The position numbers were made by a program, and so were the translations under genes. Below the pieces are notes generated by a model. The model saw only the letters and a list, made by a program, of their open reading frames with translations, was not told the origin of the DNA and did no database searches. A DNA stretch of 64,000 nt from Streptomyces sp. PTY087I2. GTDB lineage: Bacteria > Actinomycetota > Actinomycetes > Streptomycetales > Streptomycetaceae. Location: NCBI RefSeq assembly GCF_001687325.1, contig NZ_LZRD01000013.1, positions 124,001 to 188,000 of the forward strand. Reading direction: 5' to 3'. Of this stretch, positions 1 through 7,830 are shown piece by piece. How positions within the stretch are numbered: position 1 is the first letter of the stretch; each line of letters starts with the position of its first letter.

Positions 1-11
1 TGATCATCCGT

Positions 12-50
12 ACGGCCGGGTACGGGTGATCATCATCCGTACCCGGCCGT
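12..50 (-). terminator. Stem-loop overlapping the 3' end of the amidase gene
   Basis: Bases 12-25 and 37-50 form a perfect 14-bp inverted repeat around an 11-base loop. The stem overlaps the last codons of the minus-strand amidase gene, and its stop lies in the loop. There is no T-run, which is usual for high-GC actinomycete terminators. It is probably a transcription terminator, but no function is proven. Confidence 0.5.
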
Positions 51-758
51 GACCACCATCGGCGTACGGTCGTCCGCCTCGGCCGCGAGGCCGCCGCCCG
101 GGGACCAGATCGCGGCCCGGCCGCAGCCGGTCCAGGGCCCGGAAGGCCCCACGTGGTTCGCGAGGGCGACGAGCAGGCCGGTGGTCTCGGCGATGCGCGG
201 GTAGAGGGCCGCACGCTCCCGGATGCCGTCCCCCGTCCCGTACAGCGCGGAAGCGAGGTAGACGTGGCAGCCGTCCGCCGTAGCCCGCGCGGCCAGGTCC
301 GGGAAGTGGCTGTCGTAACAGGTGGCCAGGGCGAACCGGACGCCCCCGAGCTCGAACCGTCCGTCCCCGTCGCCGGGGGCGAACAGGGAGTGCTCCTGCT
401 CGTAGAGGTGCTGCTTGAGGTAGGTGGTGACCAGGTCGCCGTCGGGGCCGTACACGAAGGTGCCGATGGCGGGACGGGCCCCTGGGCCGCCACCGGTCAC
501 CGCGGCGTTGACGACCACGGCGATCCCGCTACGACGGGCGCAGGACCGGAGGGCGTCCAGCCGTGCGTCGTCCGCGTCCACCAGGAGGCCGGGATCGTCG
601 GCGAGCGCCCCGAGTTCGTAGCCGGTGAGGGCCAGTTCCGGGAGCAGCAGCAGGTCGGCCCCCTGGTCCCGGGCCTGTTCGGCGAGGGCGGCCGCCTGCC
701 GGACGTTGGCGGGGATGTCCGCCGGAACACACGTGAGCTGGGCTGCGGCGATCTTCAT
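33..758 (-). CDS. Carbon-nitrogen hydrolase (nitrilase/amidase superfamily)
   Basis: This 241-residue protein belongs to the nitrilase superfamily, which hydrolyses amides or nitriles through a Glu-Lys-Cys triad. The triad is visible as E41 in LLLLPELALTGYE, K115 in YLKQHLYE and C147 in LATCYDSHFPD. I chose the ATG at 758 because MKIAAAQ is the normal start of the first beta strand; the open frame continues upstream without family similarity. It is a single-domain cytoplasmic enzyme, slightly shorter than the usual 260-280 residues. It diverges from the kinase gene at 911 across about 150 bases. The substrate cannot be inferred from sequence. Confidence 0.85.
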   Translation of the reverse strand: MKIAAAQLTCVPADIPANVRQAAALAEQARDQGADLLLLPELALTGYELGALADDPGLLVDADDARLDALRSCARRSGIAVVVNAAVTGGGPGARPAIGTFVYGPDGDLVTTYLKQHLYEQEHSLFAPGDGDGRFELGGVRFALATCYDSHFPDLAARATADGCHVYLASALYGTGDGIRERAALYPRIAETTGLLVALANHVGPSGPWTGCGRAAIWSPGGGLAAEADDRTPMVVTAGYG

Positions 759-910
759 GCGCCGAGCGTGCCACAGCCCCGGTCGACGGTGACCGGCGTG
801 CCCTGGCTGCCGGGGCATACCTCGGCTTCCGTCCGGGTCTCCCCCGGGCCTCCACCCGGAGCCCTCCCCGGCCTGCGTCATACTGATCCGCCGGAGCACA
901 GGGGGGCGGC

Positions 911-2173
911 GTGAATCTGCCGGAACGTATCGGTAGCTACATCGTGGAGCGGGAGTTGGGCTCCGGCGGGATGGGAACCGTCTATCTGGCGCGTTCCCGT
1001 GGCGGGCGGTCGGTGGCCGTCAAGGTGGCCCGCCCGGAGCTCGCGGGCGACCCGCACTTCCGGGAGCGGTTCCGGGCCGAGGTCGCCGCCGCGCGGAGTG
1101 TGGGCGGCTTCCACACCGCCCCCGTGGTGGACGCGGACCCGGACGCGGCGGCGCCCTGGCTGGCCACGGCGTACATTCCCGGGCCCACCCTCTCCGCGCT
1201 CCTGGAGGCCGAGGGGCCGATGGACGAGGCGCGGCTGCGGCAGCTCGGCGCGGCGCTGGCCGAGGCGCTGGCGGCGATCCACGGCTGCGGTCTGGTGCAC
1301 CGCGACCTGAAGCCCGGCAACATCATCATGGCGCCGGACGGCCCCCGGGTCCTGGACTTCGGCATCGCGCGGGCGCTGGAGTCGACCCGGCTGACGGCGA
1401 CCGGTACGGCCTTCGGCACCCCGGGGTTCCTGGCGCCGGAGCAGGCCCAGGGGCAGGAGGTCGACGGGGCCGCCGACGTGTTCGCGCTGGGCGCGGTGCT
1501 CGTCGCGGCGGCGGGCGGCAGCGCGTTCGGGGCGGGTACGCCGATGGGGCTGATGTACCGGTCGGTGCACGAGCCGCCGGACCTGGACGCCGTGCCGGAG
1601 GGGCTGCGGCCGGTCCTCGCGGCGTGCCTGGCCAAGGCCCCGGAGGAGCGGCCGACACCGGCGGGCCTGCTGGACCTGTTCGTCCCGGACGCGGTGCCTT
1701 CCCCGCCCGCGGCGGCGTACGCGCCGACCGTCGCGGCGGTTCCGCCGCCGCCACCGTCGTACGCCCCGTACAACGCCTTCCAGCCGCCGCACCAGCAGCA
1801 GCCCCCGCACCAGACCCCGCCCAGCAGCCCGTTGCCGTACCCGGCCCCGTCCGACTACCTCCTGCCCCACCAGATCCCGGCCGGCGGCGCACCGGACGAC
1901 GGCGCCGACCTCTCGTTCGTGGCGGTCGGCCCGGGGAGCTCCCTCCTGATCGACTCCGCGGGCGTCACGCTGGGCCCGGAGGGCGCGGAGACGCATTACA
2001 CCTGGGCCGAGATCCGCACCGTGGCGTACGCGGCCGAGGGCCCCAAGCACCTCGGGGTCGTCGTCCACCTGCACCACGGCACGGCCCACCCGTGCGTCAT
2101 CGCCGCCCGCAGGAAGTCCCGCCTCCAGGAGTGGCTACAGGACCTGCCGCTGATCCTGGAGTGCTTCCTGTAG
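911..2173 (+). CDS. Soluble serine/threonine protein kinase (Hanks type)
   Basis: This 420-residue kinase has a full catalytic domain at about residues 8-265: the glycine loop GSGGMGTVYLA, the lysine in VAVKVA, the catalytic loop HRDLKPGN and the metal-binding DFGIA. A Pro/Gln-rich linker follows (about 265-325). A beta-rich C-terminal domain of about 95 residues ends the protein. No membrane segment is visible, so the enzyme is probably cytoplasmic, unlike PknB-type sensors. The GTG at 911 gives a start that runs straight into the kinase fold. The downstream membrane protein gene converges on it with only 11 bases between. Its substrates are unknown. Confidence 0.92.
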   Translation: MNLPERIGSYIVERELGSGGMGTVYLARSRGGRSVAVKVARPELAGDPHFRERFRAEVAAARSVGGFHTAPVVDADPDAAAPWLATAYIPGPTLSALLEAEGPMDEARLRQLGAALAEALAAIHGCGLVHRDLKPGNIIMAPDGPRVLDFGIARALESTRLTATGTAFGTPGFLAPEQAQGQEVDGAADVFALGAVLVAAAGGSAFGAGTPMGLMYRSVHEPPDLDAVPEGLRPVLAACLAKAPEERPTPAGLLDLFVPDAVPSPPAAAYAPTVAAVPPPPPSYAPYNAFQPPHQQQPPHQTPPSSPLPYPAPSDYLLPHQIPAGGAPDDGADLSFVAVGPGSSLLIDSAGVTLGPEGAETHYTWAEIRTVAYAAEGPKHLGVVVHLHHGTAHPCVIAARRKSRLQEWLQDLPLILECFL

Positions 2174-2184
2174 CGGGCGGGCGG

Positions 2185-3234
2185 TCAGGCGGGACGCGTC
2201 CGTAGCCAGTACGAGCGGGCCGCGACGGCCAGGGCGACGCCGTAGACCGCGAAGGCGGTGAGCCCGATCCAGGCGACCAGCAGCGCGTCGCCCTCGGACG
2301 GGAAGTCGCCGCGCCCCATCGTCACCGCGCCGCCCGTGGCCAGGGCCAGGTAGCCGATCCCGACGACGCCGTACGGGGCCAGCGTGGCGGCACCGAGCAG
2401 CGCCGGGGCGAGCGGGAGCAGGCGCGGTACGCGTCGGCCGCGGAGGAACGGCGTCCAGCGCGGGAAGACCTGACCCCAGGGGCGGACCAGCCCCCACAGC
2501 AGGAACACGCCGAGCAGGGCCAGCAGGGCGGTCGGGTCCAGGCCCCGGGACTCCAGGGTGAGGAAAATCCCCGATGCGCCGTTCCGCTCCGAGACCGCGA
2601 GCATCTCCTCGCCGGTGACCCCCGCGAACGTGCCGCCGATCGCCCAGTACGTCTTCATCGCGGCGTACGGGAGAAACGCCAGCGTGCCCGTCCAGGCGGC
2701 GAGTTGGACGGGCCTCGGCGCGGAGGCCGGTGACCGTACGGCGGAACCGGCTGAACCGAAGGGATTGGAGGGGCCGGAGGGCAGGCGGTCGGAGCGGGCG
2801 GTCGCCGCGAGCAGAACGGAACCGGCCGCCGCCAGGGCCCTGTTCGCGGCGGATGCCGGGCTGTCCACGCCCTGGCCTGCCATCAGCGTGATCACGTCCA
2901 TCAGCAGGCCGAACGCGATGACCCCGGTCAGCCCGCAGGCCGACAGGAGCAGCACCCGCAGGGCCGGCCGCAGCCCGTACCGCACCACGGCCCCGCTGAT
3001 CAGAGCCATCGGCACTCCCACCGCCACGACCGCCCAGGCCGGCCCGGAGCCCTCCGCGTCACCGCCGAGGTGGGGCAGAGGGGTCCCGCTCAGCACACAC
3101 ACCAGGCCGAAGCCGGCGTACGCCACCGCCCACACCGGCGTCGCCCACACCAACGTCGCCCGGCCCCGCTGTCCGGCACGGAAGCGCACGTCACCAGTGC
3201 TGATGCCCCGCGTACTCATGTCACGCGTACTCAT
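2185..3234 (-). CDS. Integral membrane protein of unknown function
   Basis: This protein of about 349 residues has some eight hydrophobic segments spread over its length, such as FGLVCVLSGTPLPHL, VVAVGVPMALISGAVV and LLALLGVFLLWGLV. I do not recognise a named family. The N-terminus contains a small duplication (MSTRDMSTRGIST), so several ATG codons compete. I use the ATG at 3234, but no clear ribosome site supports it over the ATG at 3219. It converges with the kinase gene at 911-2173. It may be a small polytopic protein specific to Streptomyces; I infer no transport substrate. Confidence 0.7.
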   Translation of the reverse strand: MSTRDMSTRGISTGDVRFRAGQRGRATLVWATPVWAVAYAGFGLVCVLSGTPLPHLGGDAEGSGPAWAVVAVGVPMALISGAVVRYGLRPALRVLLLSACGLTGVIAFGLLMDVITLMAGQGVDSPASAANRALAAAGSVLLAATARSDRLPSGPSNPFGSAGSAVRSPASAPRPVQLAAWTGTLAFLPYAAMKTYWAIGGTFAGVTGEEMLAVSERNGASGIFLTLESRGLDPTALLALLGVFLLWGLVRPWGQVFPRWTPFLRGRRVPRLLPLAPALLGAATLAPYGVVGIGYLALATGGAVTMGRGDFPSEGDALLVAWIGLTAFAVYGVALAVAARSYWLRTRPA

Positions 3235-3290
3235 GTACCGAACGTCGCATCGGCCGCGGCAGAGCGGCATCCACCGCCGGGCCGATCCCC

Positions 3291-3308
3291 CTCCCCCGCG
3301 CGGGGGAG
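3291..3308 (-). terminator. GC-rich hairpin after the TetR gene
   Basis: A perfect palindrome of 7-bp arms (CTCCCCC and GGGGGAG) around a GCGC loop lies 25 bases past the stop of the minus-strand tetR gene and before the membrane protein gene. It is a plausible factor-independent terminator without a T-tract. Confidence 0.55.
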
Positions 3309-3333
3309 CGCCCCCGCGCGATCCGGAACGGCC

Positions 3334-3924
3334 TCAGTACCCCGGCGCGCGCAGCGACCGCAGGACGTGGTCCACCAGTGCGGCGATCGTCTCCTCGTCC
3401 TGGACCGGCTTGCGCAGCACATGGCGGTAGTAGACGGGGCCGTACAGCATCTCCACCGCCAGCGGAAGGTCCGCACCGGGCGGGATCTGGCCCTGTTCCT
3501 GGGCGCTGCGGAGCCGGCCGATCGCTTCCTCGACGCGCGGGTCGACCAGCTGTTCCCGCAGCTGCTGGGCCAGGAGGTCGTCGTGGTGCAGCTCGGAGAG
3601 GATGCCCGCGTAGGCGGGGCCGAACGGCGGGACCGAGAGCAGATTCACCGCGCCGGCGACGTGCGAGCGCAGATCGGCGCCGATGTCGCCGGTGTCCACG
3701 AACGGGGTGGCGTCGATCAGGGCATCCGTGAACGCCTCCAGCAGGACCGCTCCTTTTGATGGCCACCAGCGGTAGATCGTCTTCTTCGAGACCCCCGCGT
3801 CGGCCGCGATGGCCTCTATCGTGACGTGCCCGTACCCCCGCTCCGTACAGAGGTCGAGGGCGGACCGCAGGATCGCGCGGCGTGATCGTTCGCTACGGCG
3901 CACACTGCTCGGCGATGTGATCAT
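3334..3924 (-). CDS. TetR/AcrR family transcriptional regulator
   Basis: This 196-residue protein has a TetR DNA-binding domain at residues 15-60: ILRSALDLCTERGYGHVTIEAIAADAGV followed by SKKTIYRWWPSKGAVLLEAF. A helical ligand-binding C-terminal half follows. The start is the ATG at 3924, because MITSPSSVRRSERSRRAIL directly precedes the first helix. The longer open frame upstream is the shadow of the ABC permease gene. It lies downstream of an ABC exporter pair on the same strand, separated by about 250 bases, so it may control that transporter. Its ligand is unknown. Confidence 0.9.
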   Translation of the reverse strand: MITSPSSVRRSERSRRAILRSALDLCTERGYGHVTIEAIAADAGVSKKTIYRWWPSKGAVLLEAFTDALIDATPFVDTGDIGADLRSHVAGAVNLLSVPPFGPAYAGILSELHHDDLLAQQLREQLVDPRVEEAIGRLRSAQEQGQIPPGADLPLAVEMLYGPVYYRHVLRKPVQDEETIAALVDHVLRSLRAPGY

Positions 3925-4000
3925 TCGGTGAGCATAGGGGGGTTCCAGCCAATCTCTTGTTGACATCTCGTCGCCAAAGACCGCACCATACCCAGGCGGA

Positions 4001-4032
4001 AACGGAACGTACCGTGTCGTGTCGTTCCCGTT
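4001..4032. promoter_or_regulatory. Imperfect inverted repeat upstream of tetR, possible operator
   Basis: AACGGAACG (4001-4009) and CGTTCCCGTT (4023-4032) are inverted copies with one extra base in the right arm, separated by 13 bases. They lie in the 251-base gap between the permease stop and the tetR start, where a TetR autoregulatory operator would be expected. The arms are imperfect, so the call is weak. The rest of the gap shows no gene. Confidence 0.3.
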
Positions 4033-4175
4033 GTCCGCACCGTTCGTGCCGTTCGTGCCGCGACGAGCCGATCGGGGGACGGCTCGCCCGGCCGACGGCG
4101 CGTGCGGACCCCGACGATCCGATCCAGCCAGGCCGCCTTGCCCCCTCTCCGGGGCGCCGTTCACCGGGGCGCTTC

Positions 4176-5216
4176 TTACGCCGTGATGTCCTTGGCCGTG
4201 AAGCGGGCCCAGGCCGCCGAGCCGAACACCGCGACGTACAGCCCCTGCAACTGGAAGTTCTTGCTCAGGTCGTCCCAGTGGACCGGTTCCCGCAGGACGT
4301 CCGCGAACGACATCCAGTAGTGCGCGAACAGATACGGGTGCACACCGCTCAGCTGCGGAATGCTGTCCAGGATCTGCGCCGTGATCAGCAGCCCGACCGT
4401 GGCCGCCATCGCCCCGATCCCACTGCCGGTCAGCGTCGAGACGAACAGCCCGAGCGCGGCGAACCCGGTCAGCGACACCGCGACGACCAGCACCGCCCGC
4501 ACCAGCCCCTCGCCGAAACCGATCCGGGTCCCCGAGATCGTGGTGACATCCCCCACCGGGAACAGCAGCGCACCCACCGCCAGCGCCGACACCGCCACGA
4601 CCAGCGTCGCGACCAGGCAGAAGACGAGGACGGAGGCGTACTTCACGAGCAGCAGCCGGGTCCGGCCCGCCGGGGCGACCAGCAGATAGCGCAGGGTGCC
4701 GCCGCTCGCCTCGCCCGCGATCGCGTCGCCCGCGACGACGCCGACGGCCATCGGCAGGAAGACCGGCAGCGTCGCGGCGAGGGCGGCGAAGACCAGGAAG
4801 AAGCCGTTGTTGGTGACCTGGGCGAGGAAGGCCGGGCCCGCCCCGCCGTCCGTACCGCCCTCCCCGCCACCGCCGCCGCCCGTCTGCATCCGGACCGCGA
4901 TCCCGATGAGTACGGGGACGGCGGCGAGGACGGCGAGCAGGGCGTAGGTGCGGTGGCGGCGCAGCAGGGTGGTGATCTCGGAGCGGAGGAGACCCAGCGT
5001 CCACAGCGGGTTACGGGGGCGGAGCCCCGCGCTCCCCGGAGGTGTGGCCTTCTCTGCCCGCGACCTCTCAACCTGCGCGCCCTCGGCCTGCGACCTCTCA
5101 ACCTGCGAGTTCTCGGCCCGCCGCCTCTCAACCTGCGAGTTCTCGGCCTGCGAGCTCTCAGTCTGCGACCTGTCAGCCCGCGACCTCTCAGCCTGCGACC
5201 TCTCAGCCTGCGACAT
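4176..5216 (-). CDS. ABC transporter permease with an N-terminal pentapeptide repeat tail
   Basis: This 346-residue ABC-2-type permease should form the membrane channel of an exporter with the ATPase encoded just upstream. Residues 2-56 are eleven tandem pentapeptides of consensus S-Q-A/V-E-R. The conserved permease begins near residue 70 (NPLWTLGLLRSEITTLLRRHRTYALL) and carries about six hydrophobic segments, for example FFLVFAALAATLPVFLPMAVGVVAGD. A Gly-rich stretch (MQTGGGGGGEGG) sits in the first external loop. The ATG at 5216 overlaps the ATPase stop by 14 bases, which supports this start and translational coupling. The repeat tail is hydrophilic and probably cytoplasmic; it is not part of the normal family fold. 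Confidence 0.85.
   Translation of the reverse strand: MSQAERSQAERSRADRSQTESSQAENSQVERRRAENSQVERSQAEGAQVERSRAEKATPPGSAGLRPRNPLWTLGLLRSEITTLLRRHRTYALLAVLAAVPVLIGIAVRMQTGGGGGGEGGTDGGAGPAFLAQVTNNGFFLVFAALAATLPVFLPMAVGVVAGDAIAGEASGGTLRYLLVAPAGRTRLLLVKYASVLVFCLVATLVVAVSALAVGALLFPVGDVTTISGTRIGFGEGLVRAVLVVAVSLTGFAALGLFVSTLTGSGIGAMAATVGLLITAQILDSIPQLSGVHPYLFAHYWMSFADVLREPVHWDDLSKNFQLQGLYVAVFGSAAWARFTAKDITA
5050..5214 (-). repeat. Eleven 15-bp tandem repeats inside the permease gene
   Basis: Eleven contiguous 15-base units (plus-strand consensus CTCTCAGCCTGCGAC) occupy these bases. They encode eleven pentapeptides at the permease N-terminus and stop exactly at the ATG. Units differ by a few substitutions but never in length, so the reading frame is preserved. 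This is a coding minisatellite, which can change copy number by replication slippage. Confidence 0.93.
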
Positions 5217-6234
5217 CGAATCCCTCTCCCGTGAGTGCGACGAAGGCGTCCTCCAGCGAACCCCGCTCGACGCCGAAGAACCTCACCCGCACCCCGCCGC
5301 CCACCAGCGCCGCGTTGAGGTCGGCGAGGTCCACGGCGGCGGGCGGGGCGTCGGCGGTCAGCCGGTCGCCGTCGGCGCTCAGGCCGGTGAGCCCGTGCTC
5401 CTTGAGGATGCGGGCGGCGTCCCCGGGGTCGGGGGTGGTGACGGCGAGCCGGCCCCGGGCGCTCGCGGCGAGGTCGGCGACCGGGCCCTGGACGATCAGC
5501 CGACCCCGGGCCATCACCGCCGCATGCGTGCAGACCTGCTCGATCTCGTCCAGGAGGTGGGAGGAGAGGAACACCGTGGTGCCCTCCGCCGCCAGCTCCC
5601 GGACCAGCGACCGGATCTCGCGCATGCCCTGCGGGTCCAGGCCGTTGGTCGGCTCGTCCAGGACCAGCAGCCGGCGCGGCCGGAGCAGGGCGGCGGCGAG
5701 GCCGAGGCGCTGCTTCATACCGAGCGAGTACGCCTTGGCCTTCTTCCCGGAGGCGGCGGCGAGCCCGACCCGCTCCAGGGCCGTCCCGACACGGGCCCGG
5801 CGGGTGCGCGGGTCGGCGGTCGGGTCGGCCCGGTCGTACCGCAGGAGGTTGTCCCGGCCGTTCAGGAACCCGTACAGCGCGGGCCCCTCGATCAGCGCGC
5901 CGACCTCCGGCAGCACCGTACGGGCGGCCTCCGGCATCGGGCGGCCGAGCACCTCGGCGGTGCCGGACGTCGGGTCGATGAGGCCCATCAGCATCCGGAT
6001 CGTCGTGGTCTTCCCGGAGCCGTTGGGGCCGAGGAAGCCGAAGACGCTGCCGGCCGGCACGGTCAGGTCGAGGCCGTCCACGGCGAGCTGGCCGCCCCGG
6101 TAACGCTTGGTCAGGCCGCGGGTGCGGATGACCGGGGCGCCGGCGGCCGCGTCATCCGCACCCGCGGCCTGCACGGCCCGTGCCCGCGCGTCCTTCGCCG
6201 CCGCGTCCTCGGCCTCGGCCGCTGTGTCCGTCAT
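5203..6234 (-). CDS. ABC transporter ATP-binding protein (drug/lipid exporter type)
   Basis: This 343-residue ATPase powers the exporter whose permease follows. Walker A is GPNGSGKTT, the signature is YSLGMKQRLGLAAALL, Walker B is LLVLDEPTNGLDP and the switch histidine lies in VFLSSHLLDEI. The fold begins near residue 36 (VIRTRGLTKRYRGGQ) after an Ala-rich leader. A C-terminal regulatory tail of about 80 residues is typical of CcmA/DrrA-like ATPases. The gene is preceded by GAGAGG near its ATG, and a strong hairpin (6291-6334) separates it from the LolA-like gene upstream, so it probably has its own promoter. Substrate unknown. Confidence 0.93.
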   Translation of the reverse strand: MTDTAAEAEDAAAKDARARAVQAAGADDAAAGAPVIRTRGLTKRYRGGQLAVDGLDLTVPAGSVFGFLGPNGSGKTTTIRMLMGLIDPTSGTAEVLGRPMPEAARTVLPEVGALIEGPALYGFLNGRDNLLRYDRADPTADPRTRRARVGTALERVGLAAASGKKAKAYSLGMKQRLGLAAALLRPRRLLVLDEPTNGLDPQGMREIRSLVRELAAEGTTVFLSSHLLDEIEQVCTHAAVMARGRLIVQGPVADLAASARGRLAVTTPDPGDAARILKEHGLTGLSADGDRLTADAPPAAVDLADLNAALVGGGVRVRFFGVERGSLEDAFVALTGEGFDVAG

Positions 6235-6290
6235 GACGGTCGCACCTCTCCGTGAGCGCGGGTCAGTAAGCGCAGTTCAGCAAGCACGGG

Positions 6291-6334
6291 GGCCGCCGCG
6301 GCCTCCACGCGGGTGCGCGGAGGTCGCGGCGGCC
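6291..6334 (-). terminator. Long hairpin between the LolA-like gene and the ABC genes
   Basis: GGCCGCCGCGGCCTCC (6291-6306) pairs with GGAGGTCGCGGCGGCC (6319-6334) with a single mismatch, leaving a 12-base loop. It begins 28 bases past the stop of the minus-strand LolA-like gene, the expected place for a terminator. Confidence 0.75.
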
Positions 6335-6361
6335 GGGTGTCCAGGTGCCCCTGGAAACGTT

Positions 6362-7624
6362 CTACTTCGCGGCGGCGTCGGCGGCACGCACCAGCGCGTC
6401 CTTCGTCACCGCTCCGACGTACACCGAGCCGTCGTCCGTCAGCAGGGCGTTGACCAGGCGCGTCTTGAAGACCGTGCCCGAGCCGAACTTCCCGGTGACC
6501 TTGTCGCCGAGCGCGTCGAGGAAGCCCTGCGCCTCGGCCGGGATGTCACCCGAGCCCGCCTCGGGGAGGCCCTTGCCGTCGGGGGACTTGATCTCGGCGA
6601 TCGAGGTCCAGCCCTTCCCGATGACGTTGAAGCCGCCCTCGCCCGCGAGGCCGTCCAACTCGGCCAGCTGTCCGGGCAGCGCCTTCTGCATCGCGCCGCG
6701 CTCGTCCTTGCCGGTTTCCAGCTCGTCGGCCTCGGTCACCTTGGCGCCCTTGGGCGGGGTGAAGGAGAACGTGGACGCGGCGGGCTTCGAGAAGTCGACC
6801 TTGGTGAACCCGGCGTCAACCACGGCCTTGCCGCCGCCCGCCGCGGACAGGGTGAACTTCAGCGGTACGCCGTTCTCGGCGTCCACGGCGATCCGGACCG
6901 AGCCGATCGTCGAGCCGGACTGCTTCGGCTTGATCAGCAGCTGGTACGCGTCCCGCCCGGCGACCTGCGCCGTGCCGTCCACGGTCACCGAGGTGGTGTC
7001 CCCGGCCGCCGCGAGCGCCTGCTCGGCGAAGTCCTTCGGGGTGGCCGGAGCGCCCTCGGGAGCCTTCGGGGCCTTCTCCGCGTGGCCGCCGCCGTCCCGG
7101 CCCTCGGGCGCCTCGGCGTGGTAGACCTCGTCCGACTTGCTGTCGTACGCCCAGATCTCGCCCTGGTTGTGGATGACGCTGTACTCGGACGCGTTCCCGA
7201 GGATGGAGAGCTTCTGCCGCTCCGGGCCGTCGGCGGCGACGCGCAGCGTGTGCGTGCCGGACGTCAGCTCCATGAGCTTGTCCTGCGGGGCCGCCGCGCC
7301 GCCGTCCTTGTCCCCGCCCCGGCTCTCGCCGCCCGGTACGAGTGAGCCCGCGAGGCCGTCGAGAGGCAGACCCAGGTCCGTGCTGATCTTGAACGTGCCG
7401 GAGAGCCGCTCCTCGTCGGATGCGGCGATCTTCTCGATGAGTTCCTGTGCGCTGATCTTCGGCAGGTCCGGGTCGCCCGAGTTCGCGAGCGCCGGGACGA
7501 GTCCGATGGTCGCGGCCGCCACCCCCGCGACCGCGACGGGGACGATGTAGCGCGCCGCCTTCCGGCGGCCCACGGCGGTGCCCGTGGCCTCGCCGGTGGT
7601 CTCTGCGCTGTCGTTCGGTGCCAT
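6362..7624 (-). CDS. Membrane-anchored LolA-like outer-surface protein
   Basis: This 420-residue protein has one N-terminal hydrophobic segment (IVPVAVAGVAAATIGLVPALA) followed by a long extracytoplasmic domain. The domain resembles the LolA/LppX lipoprotein-carrier beta fold found in actinobacterial proteins. Segments such as GTHTLRVAADGPERQKL and VIHNQGEIWAYDSKSDEVYH fit that strand pattern. The ATG at 7624 is chosen because GGAGGT lies 10 bases upstream; the open frame extends further without a ribosome site. It precedes an ABC exporter, so it could hand a lipid or hydrophobic molecule to or from that exporter. The fold is a family-level guess and the ligand is unknown. Confidence 0.75.
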   Translation of the reverse strand: MAPNDSAETTGEATGTAVGRRKAARYIVPVAVAGVAAATIGLVPALANSGDPDLPKISAQELIEKIAASDEERLSGTFKISTDLGLPLDGLAGSLVPGGESRGGDKDGGAAAPQDKLMELTSGTHTLRVAADGPERQKLSILGNASEYSVIHNQGEIWAYDSKSDEVYHAEAPEGRDGGGHAEKAPKAPEGAPATPKDFAEQALAAAGDTTSVTVDGTAQVAGRDAYQLLIKPKQSGSTIGSVRIAVDAENGVPLKFTLSAAGGGKAVVDAGFTKVDFSKPAASTFSFTPPKGAKVTEADELETGKDERGAMQKALPGQLAELDGLAGEGGFNVIGKGWTSIAEIKSPDGKGLPEAGSGDIPAEAQGFLDALGDKVTGKFGSGTVFKTRLVNALLTDDGSVYVGAVTKDALVRAADAAAK

Positions 7625-7830
7625 GGTGTGCCCTACCTCCGTGGTCGGCGGCTTCCGTTGATAACCATCTGACCAAATCGGGCGGTTCGAAGCGTCAGCC
7701 CCCGGAATCAACTCCGCCTACTGCTCCGGTATGACAACCGGAGGGGGCGTGTACGCCATCCCGTAGGGGTGGGGCACCCGGTGACACCGCGTCAATCAGC
7801 GACGGGCATATGCGGGCGGCAGGCACGGCC

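Noticed and set aside
5050..5214. CRISPR-like array
   Set aside because: The units are contiguous 15-bp copies with no spacers, and they lie inside a coding sequence. It is a tandem coding repeat.
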